This document shows, piece by piece, positions 14,855-18,426 of a stretch of 18,426 bases of DNA. The stretch's first letter is position 1, and each line of letters begins with the position of its first letter. The notes beneath the pieces were generated by a model. It was not told the DNA's origin. It saw only the letters and a list, made by a program, of their open reading frames with translations, and searched no databases. Source of the DNA: Candidatus Woesearchaeota archaeon (GTDB lineage Archaea; Nanobdellota; Nanobdellia; Woesearchaeales; JASKKU01); NCBI GenBank assembly GCA_011045925.1, contig DSBS01000007.1:1-18426 (forward strand). The letters are read 5' to 3'. A program made the position numbers and the translations under genes.

Positions 14855-15271
14855 ATGAAAAAAATACTGCTGGATACGAATTTTTTGCTGGTTCCCCTTC
14901 GGTACGGGATAAACCTCAGCTTAGAGCTTGAAAAGTTTCAGCCTTTTCAGCTTTTTATTTCGGCTGAAGCCCTGCTGGAGTTAGAAAAGCTTAAGCCAGG
15001 AGAAAGGAAGTTTGCACTTTTGCTCCTCGATAAGCTTAACCCGGCAGTGATTTTTAAAAGCAAAAAGGTTATAAATCAACTGCCTTACCACGAGTTTAGC
15101 CTTGCTGAAGCAGAAATCTCCTCAGCATATTGCGACAGGATTATCCTGGAGCTGTGCACGCAGTACGGCTTTATGCCTGCCTCGCTTGACAAGGATCTTA
15201 TAAGGAAAGTAAAAAGTCATGGAGGCAAATCATTAACGCTTCACGCAAACCAGATAAAAGAGGTAGGCTAA
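14855..15271 (+). CDS. PIN-domain ribonuclease-like protein (Fcf1/VapC9-like)
   Basis: 138 residues. The PIN fold is shown by the start MKKILLDTNFLLVPLRYG with Asp7, an acidic residue in LLELEKL (Glu42), Asp94 in YCDRIILELC and Asp112/Asp114 in SLDKDLI, the usual set of metal-binding acids of PIN nucleases. A PIN-domain gene of the Fcf1/Utp24-like class is commonly found upstream of rpo7 in archaea and is thought to act in rRNA processing. The position here, without an antitoxin gene, favours that over a toxin. It is first in the operon, with a leaderless start. A gap of 66 bases without a clear TATA box separates it from rpo7, so they are probably co-transcribed. Confidence 0.8.
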   Translation: MKKILLDTNFLLVPLRYGINLSLELEKFQPFQLFISAEALLELEKLKPGERKFALLLLDKLNPAVIFKSKKVINQLPYHEFSLAEAEISSAYCDRIILELCTQYGFMPASLDKDLIRKVKSHGGKSLTLHANQIKEVG

Positions 15272-15337
15272 TGTCATTTTAGCATACCTTGCATCAGTGT
15301 TTAGGCAACAGGCATTCAGGAAGCTAAAGGTGATAAA

Positions 15338-15871
15338 ATGTTTTACAATATAACACTTAAGGATACGATTAGAATTGACCCCAAGCTTTTTGACCTGCCT
15401 CTGGAAGAGGCAGTGCTTAAAGAGCTTAATGTAAGGTATCTTGGTTATGTCTCACAGGAGATGGGGATTGTCGTAGGAATCAGCTCGGTTGGAGAGGTAA
15501 GCGAAGGAAAAATAATTCCAGAAGACGGGGCGACCTACCACCAGGTATCATTTGGGATTGTAACATTTATTCCTGAAATGAAAGAGGTAGTGCTGGGCAT
15601 AGTCAGGAAGATTGAGGAATTTGGAGTTTTCTTTGATATGGGCCCAATTGATGGCATGATTCATATATCCCAGACAATGGATGACTTTGTTTCCTTCTCA
15701 AAAGACAATGCCCTTCAGGGCAAGGAAAGCAAAAGAGTCCTGAAGTCAGGCGACCTCTGCAGGGCAAAAATTATTGCAATCAGCTTTAAGGACATAGAGA
15801 ATATCAAGATAGGCCTTACTATGAGGCAGCCTACGCTGGGCAAGCCCGAATGGGCAAAGGAGGAAGCTTAA
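15338..15871 (+). CDS. rpo7: RNA polymerase subunit Rpo7 (RpoE1, E')
   Basis: 177 residues. It opens MFYNITLKDTIRIDP, the N-terminal RNP-like domain (about 1-78) that contacts the polymerase core. A C-terminal S1/OB domain follows (GIVRKIEEFGVFFDMGPIDG at about 87-106) that binds the emerging transcript. Rpo7 pairs with Rpo4 to form the polymerase stalk and helps open-complex formation and termination. Length is close to the usual 180-190. AAGGTGAT at 15327-15334 is the ribosome-binding site. The following spt4 gene starts one base after its stop, with its GGAGG inside the last rpo7 codons. Confidence 0.95.
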   Translation: MFYNITLKDTIRIDPKLFDLPLEEAVLKELNVRYLGYVSQEMGIVVGISSVGEVSEGKIIPEDGATYHQVSFGIVTFIPEMKEVVLGIVRKIEEFGVFFDMGPIDGMIHISQTMDDFVSFSKDNALQGKESKRVLKSGDLCRAKIIAISFKDIENIKIGLTMRQPTLGKPEWAKEEA

Positions 15872-15872
15872 A

Positions 15873-16061
15873 ATGAAAAAGCAGTTCTGCAAAAAATGCA
15901 AGATAATTGTGAGGACAGGAGATTCGTGCCCTTTGTGTAAAAGCAAGAATCTCACTACAACATATTACGGGATGGTCTCAATAATTCATCCAGAGTCTTC
16001 TCATGTGGCAAAAAAGCTCGGGATAACCGAGCCGGGTGATTATGCTTTAAAAGTAAGGTGA
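15873..16061 (+). CDS. spt4: Transcription elongation factor Spt4 (RpoE2, E'')
   Basis: 62 residues, the normal size. A four-cysteine zinc ribbon is formed by C6-KK-C9 and C19-PL-C22, followed by the family pattern TTTYYGMVSIIHPESSHVAKKLGI. Spt4 binds the NGN domain of Spt5 and clamps RNA polymerase for processive elongation. GGAGG at 15859-15863 lies nine bases before the ATG. Its stop codon overlaps the ribosome-binding site AAGGTGAG of the next gene, indicating tight translational coupling. Confidence 0.95.
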   Translation: MKKQFCKKCKIIVRTGDSCPLCKSKNLTTTYYGMVSIIHPESSHVAKKLGITEPGDYALKVR

Positions 16062-16068
16062 GCTAATA

Positions 16069-16359
16069 ATGAAAGAGCTAAAGATTCTATTGGAAACAGG
16101 ACAGCCCCTTTTCAGCAGGAAAAGTGTTAAGGCAAAGGTGCTTTTTGAAGGAGCAACTCCCTCAAGGGAAGTGATTAAGGAAGCACTGGCAAAGTCGCTT
16201 AAGGCAGATGCGAGCCTGATTTCAGTCTCAAAGATAGAAACCCTGTACGGACAGAATGAGGCAATTGTTTTATGCAGGGTTTATTCAGATGCTGAAGTTA
16301 TGAAGACGATTGAGCCTGATTACCTTGTAACCAGGGGAATTAAGAAAAAAGAGGAATGA
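16069..16359 (+). CDS. rps24e: Ribosomal protein S24e (small subunit)
   Basis: 96 residues. The start KELKILLETGQPLFSRKSVK and the following FEGATPSREVIKEALAKSL match the archaeal/eukaryotic S24e fold, and SKIETLYGQNEAIVLCRVYSD holds the conserved G-x-x-x-A strand. Length is typical (about 95-105). AAGGTGAG at 16054-16061 is its ribosome-binding site. In many archaea a GTP-dependent dephospho-CoA kinase gene (DUF359) stands between spt4 and rps24e; here only seven bases separate them. Confidence 0.93.
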   Translation: MKELKILLETGQPLFSRKSVKAKVLFEGATPSREVIKEALAKSLKADASLISVSKIETLYGQNEAIVLCRVYSDAEVMKTIEPDYLVTRGIKKKEE

Positions 16360-16364
16360 TTATT

Positions 16365-16538
16365 ATGGGGAAAAAGAAAGTTAAGCCAAAAAAGACGCCA
16401 AAGATTTATTCATTTTACAAAGAGGGAAAAACTGAAAAGCAAACCTGCCCAAAGTGCGGCTCAGGTGTTTTTATGGCTGGCCATAAGGACAGGCAGTCCT
16501 GCGGAAAGTGCGGATATACGCTTTTCTCTAAGAAGTAA
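16365..16538 (+). CDS. rps27ae: Ribosomal protein S27ae (zinc-binding, small subunit)
   Basis: 57 residues from ATG 16365. A basic start (MGKKKVKPKKTPKIYSFYK) is followed by a zinc ribbon of C-PK-C and C-GK-C, and ends GYTLFSKK as in archaeal S27ae. An upstream in-frame ATG at 16356 overlaps the rps24e stop. However, GAGG at 16351-16354 is only one base from it and ten bases from ATG 16365, so the latter is preferred. It closes the operon; T-tracts follow. The kae1 gene, often next in archaea, is absent here. Confidence 0.93.
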   Translation: MGKKKVKPKKTPKIYSFYKEGKTEKQTCPKCGSGVFMAGHKDRQSCGKCGYTLFSKK

Positions 16539-16555
16539 TTCCTAAGAAGCTAGAG

Positions 16556-16584
16556 TTTTTATTATTTTTTATGGCTGTTTTTTT
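16556..16584 (+). terminator. Triple T-tract terminator of the rpo7-ribosomal operon
   Basis: Runs of five (16556-16560), six (16565-16570) and seven T's (16578-16584) follow the S27ae stop, in the gap before the converging hef gene. They are on the right strand to end the plus-strand operon. The minus strand has no matching T-tracts here. Confidence 0.65.
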
Positions 16585-16589
16585 ATAAT

Positions 16590-18426
16590 CTATTGCCGTT
16601 TATTCTTGCTGATTTCTGTTTTGTATTCTGAGTTCAGAACATCAAAAATGCTTTTTGCCTTTTCTGGGCCAATGTTCTCCAGCTTAATCAGGTCATCTAT
16701 CTGTGCATTTGCCAGTTCCTTTATAGAGCCAAAATGCTCTAGAAGCGGCCTTGAGAGTGCTGGGCCAACCCAGGGGATTGAAGAAACAATATACTCCTGA
16801 ATCTCCCAGAGGTTTTTGGGTTTTTTCTGGTGAAGCGATACGCTTCTTTTTCTTTCAGCCTGCTCTCTTCTTGCGATGAGATAGATATATGAAGCGCTCT
16901 CTTTTGGTGTTGCTGTGAATATCATAGGAATCTTGAAGTCTGTGCAAAGCGATGAAATAAACCCGCGAATCGCATTCTGGTTGATGTTCCTTACAGAAAA
17001 AATATCCTCTGTGCCCTGCACCATAATCACAGGGCTGCTGTATCCCGCCCTTAAGGCCTTTGCCTGCTCAAAAATTCTCTTGTCTATTAGTGAATCCACA
17101 AAATCGCTTTTTGTCTTAAACTCTATGCAAACCTCATCAGAAAGGATAAAGTCTCCTACCTCGAGCGTTGCAAGGTTAAGAACAACATCAGGCATGCTAA
17201 GAAGCTCTTTGATGACCTGAGAGCCTTTCTCGCGGTTATCAACAATTATCTTAATCTCCCTGCCAGTGTTATTGATATCTTCAGGCTTTCCGCTGCTGTA
17301 ATCCTGAAGGGTTTTGTGCTCATGTCTGTTGGGCGTGCTGTTTTCTCCAAGGTTGAGCTTGGAAAGGCTTGCCTTTAATCCATCGAGGACCCTGTACATT
17401 CTTTTTTCTTTATGGTGCGCGCTCCATCTGTACCTTTCATCCCTGGTGTTTCTGGTAACCAGAATGAATACTTTGCCAGAGTCGTGCCTTCCAGTCCTTC
17501 CTCTTCTTTGTATATGCCTTATTGCACTTGGCACAGGCTCATAAAAAATAACATAATCAACCATTGGTATATCCAGGCCTTCTTCAGCAACAGATGTGCT
17601 CACCAGCACATCAAACTGCATCTCAGAAAAAAGAGAAAGAATATCTTTCTGCTCCTTTTGAGAGAGCCCCCTGCCATCCTTTTTAGCCTGGCCGTAAAAC
17701 TCTTTTACCTTTGCGATTTCTTTCAGTTCCTCTGCAATCCTTGACACTGAATCCCTGTATTGGGTAAACACTAGAATCTTTGAGCCAGGATTGTCTTTTT
17801 TGAGCTTTGTGACAAGGTCTTTTATCTTTTCAAGTTTGGGATGCTTTTCCCCGCTCTCATAAATCATCTCAACAAGGTGCTTTGCTGACTTGAAGAAAGG
17901 GTCAAGAAAAAGGTTTTTGCTTGCCTTTATGCTTGTGTGAATAGACTCTTTGTATAGCTTGTCCAAGTAATTCTTTAGTGCAAAAACATCCTGGGTCTCA
18001 AGGAGCTCAATTGCATGCTCAACTTTGATAGCCTCAGCAGCAAGAGATATTGCCTGCATTACCTCAAACTGCTTGTTGCCTTTTGAAAGCTCCTGCCTTA
18101 GCTCAGCCTGAAGCCCAAGAATATCCCTCTTAGAAAGGTCAGAAGCAGTTCTCCCCTGGAGAAAGCCTTTCTCCTTTATCTTGTCAATCTTGCTTTTGTA
18201 AGACTTATCGAGGAAGCCCTTTGCTTTTGCAAAGTTATCAGGAAGGTCTATGTAAACCCAGCTAAGGTTAATCCCGCGAATGTAAGGCTTGACATCAGAA
18301 TCATCATCTGTCCTGATTTCAATATCCTCAATAAAAAGGCTTGTGCAAACCTCTCTTATCTTTTCAAGGTCAGAGCCCGGGCTGGCAGTCATTCCTACAA
18401 TCTTGAAGAAACGGGATTGCTCAGAG
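16590..18426 (-). CDS. hef: Hef helicase-nuclease, N-terminal part beyond the right edge
   Basis: At least 611 residues; the frame stays open to the right edge, so the 5' end is missing. The visible part begins just before motif III (KIVGMTASPGSD). The ATG at 18390-18392 lies inside this motif and is not the true start. Next come the Hef helical insertion, the second RecA domain (GSKILVFTQYRDSVSRIAEE), motif V (STSVAEEGLDIP) and motif VI (QRRGRTGR, near 17490-17520). The XPF-type nuclease follows (IKIIVDNREKGS; GDFILSDEVCIEFK), with ERK changed to EFK at 17115-17123 while the flanking Asp and Lys and the K-x3-D spacing are kept. Tandem helix-hairpin-helix motifs (IPWVGPALSRPLLEHFGSIK) end the protein. 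Archaeal Hef processes stalled forks, cutting branched DNA, often with PCNA. Confidence 0.93.
   Translation of the reverse strand, partial: SEQSRFFKIVGMTASPGSDLEKIREVCTSLFIEDIEIRTDDDSDVKPYIRGINLSWVYIDLPDNFAKAKGFLDKSYKSKIDKIKEKGFLQGRTASDLSKRDILGLQAELRQELSKGNKQFEVMQAISLAAEAIKVEHAIELLETQDVFALKNYLDKLYKESIHTSIKASKNLFLDPFFKSAKHLVEMIYESGEKHPKLEKIKDLVTKLKKDNPGSKILVFTQYRDSVSRIAEELKEIAKVKEFYGQAKKDGRGLSQKEQKDILSLFSEMQFDVLVSTSVAEEGLDIPMVDYVIFYEPVPSAIRHIQRRGRTGRHDSGKVFILVTRNTRDERYRWSAHHKEKRMYRVLDGLKASLSKLNLGENSTPNRHEHKTLQDYSSGKPEDINNTGREIKIIVDNREKGSQVIKELLSMPDVVLNLATLEVGDFILSDEVCIEFKTKSDFVDSLIDKRIFEQAKALRAGYSSPVIMVQGTEDIFSVRNINQNAIRGFISSLCTDFKIPMIFTATPKESASYIYLIARREQAERKRSVSLHQKKPKNLWEIQEYIVSSIPWVGPALSRPLLEHFGSIKELANAQIDDLIKLENIGPEKAKSIFDVLNSEYKTEISKNKRQ

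Noticed and set aside
14855..15271. VapC-type toxin of a toxin-antitoxin pair
   Set aside because: No small antitoxin gene is adjacent, and the position before rpo7 fits the conserved housekeeping PIN protein better.
15272..15337. Possible small RNA or tRNA between the PIN gene and rpo7
   Set aside because: The 66 bases show no cloverleaf, no TATA box and no stable stem; only the rpo7 ribosome-binding site is evident.
1..18426. CRISPR array, defence island or prophage
   Set aside because: No regularly spaced direct repeats were seen on reading, and no cas, restriction or phage structural genes are present; the only mobile signal is at the left edge.

Overview
The window is archaeal, with about 40-45% GC by eye. 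Four things show this: an archaellum (archaeal flagellum) operon, the archaeal-type RNA polymerase subunit Rpo7 with Spt4, ribosomal proteins S24e and S27ae, and the archaeal repair and replication proteins Hel308, Hef and the small clamp-loader subunit. Operon-leading genes have TATA boxes about 25-28 bases before the start codon, suggesting leaderless mRNAs. Genes inside operons carry GGAGG or GAGGTG ribosome-binding sites. A DPANN archaeon (Woesearchaeota- or Pacearchaeota-like) is my best guess from gene style and from what is missing around the polymerase/ribosome cluster. That is inference, not proof.

Left part (1-5100, mostly + strand): the start of a divergent, probably transposase, gene runs off the left edge. 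Next is a Hel308-type helicase that lacks its whole first RecA domain but keeps a C-terminal PCNA-binding motif. A tight overlapping trio follows: a membrane-anchored Lon-type protease without an ATPase, a small zinc-finger protein resembling the front of TtuA/Ncs6 tRNA thiolases with a degenerate PP-loop, and an exported phospholipase-D-like protein with two intact HKD motifs. The phospholipase and the next gene on the opposite strand have directly abutting stop codons.

Middle part (5100-13600): an acidic unknown protein and a winged-helix regulator lie on the minus strand. The regulator is divergent from a compact archaellum operon (FlaF/FlaG-like protein, FlaH ATPase, FlaI motor ATPase, FlaJ membrane platform). 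A perfect inverted repeat sits between the two divergent promoters. The archaellin gene follows with its own promoter, a 5' UTR hairpin, a strong ribosome-binding site and a calcium-loop-like motif in the protein. Next comes a two-gene unit of a small two-helix membrane protein and a large lipoprotein, both of unknown function and possibly tied to the cell-surface machinery.

Right part (13600-18426): a small coiled-coil protein and RfcS are on the minus strand. RfcS shares one compact TATA region, almost exactly centred, with a divergent information-processing operon (PIN-domain protein, Rpo7, Spt4, S24e, S27ae). The Hef helicase/nuclease closes the window on the minus strand and is cut by the right edge; its true start lies outside. 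I saw no tRNA, rRNA, CRISPR array or prophage, and no gene-free stretch above 300 bases.
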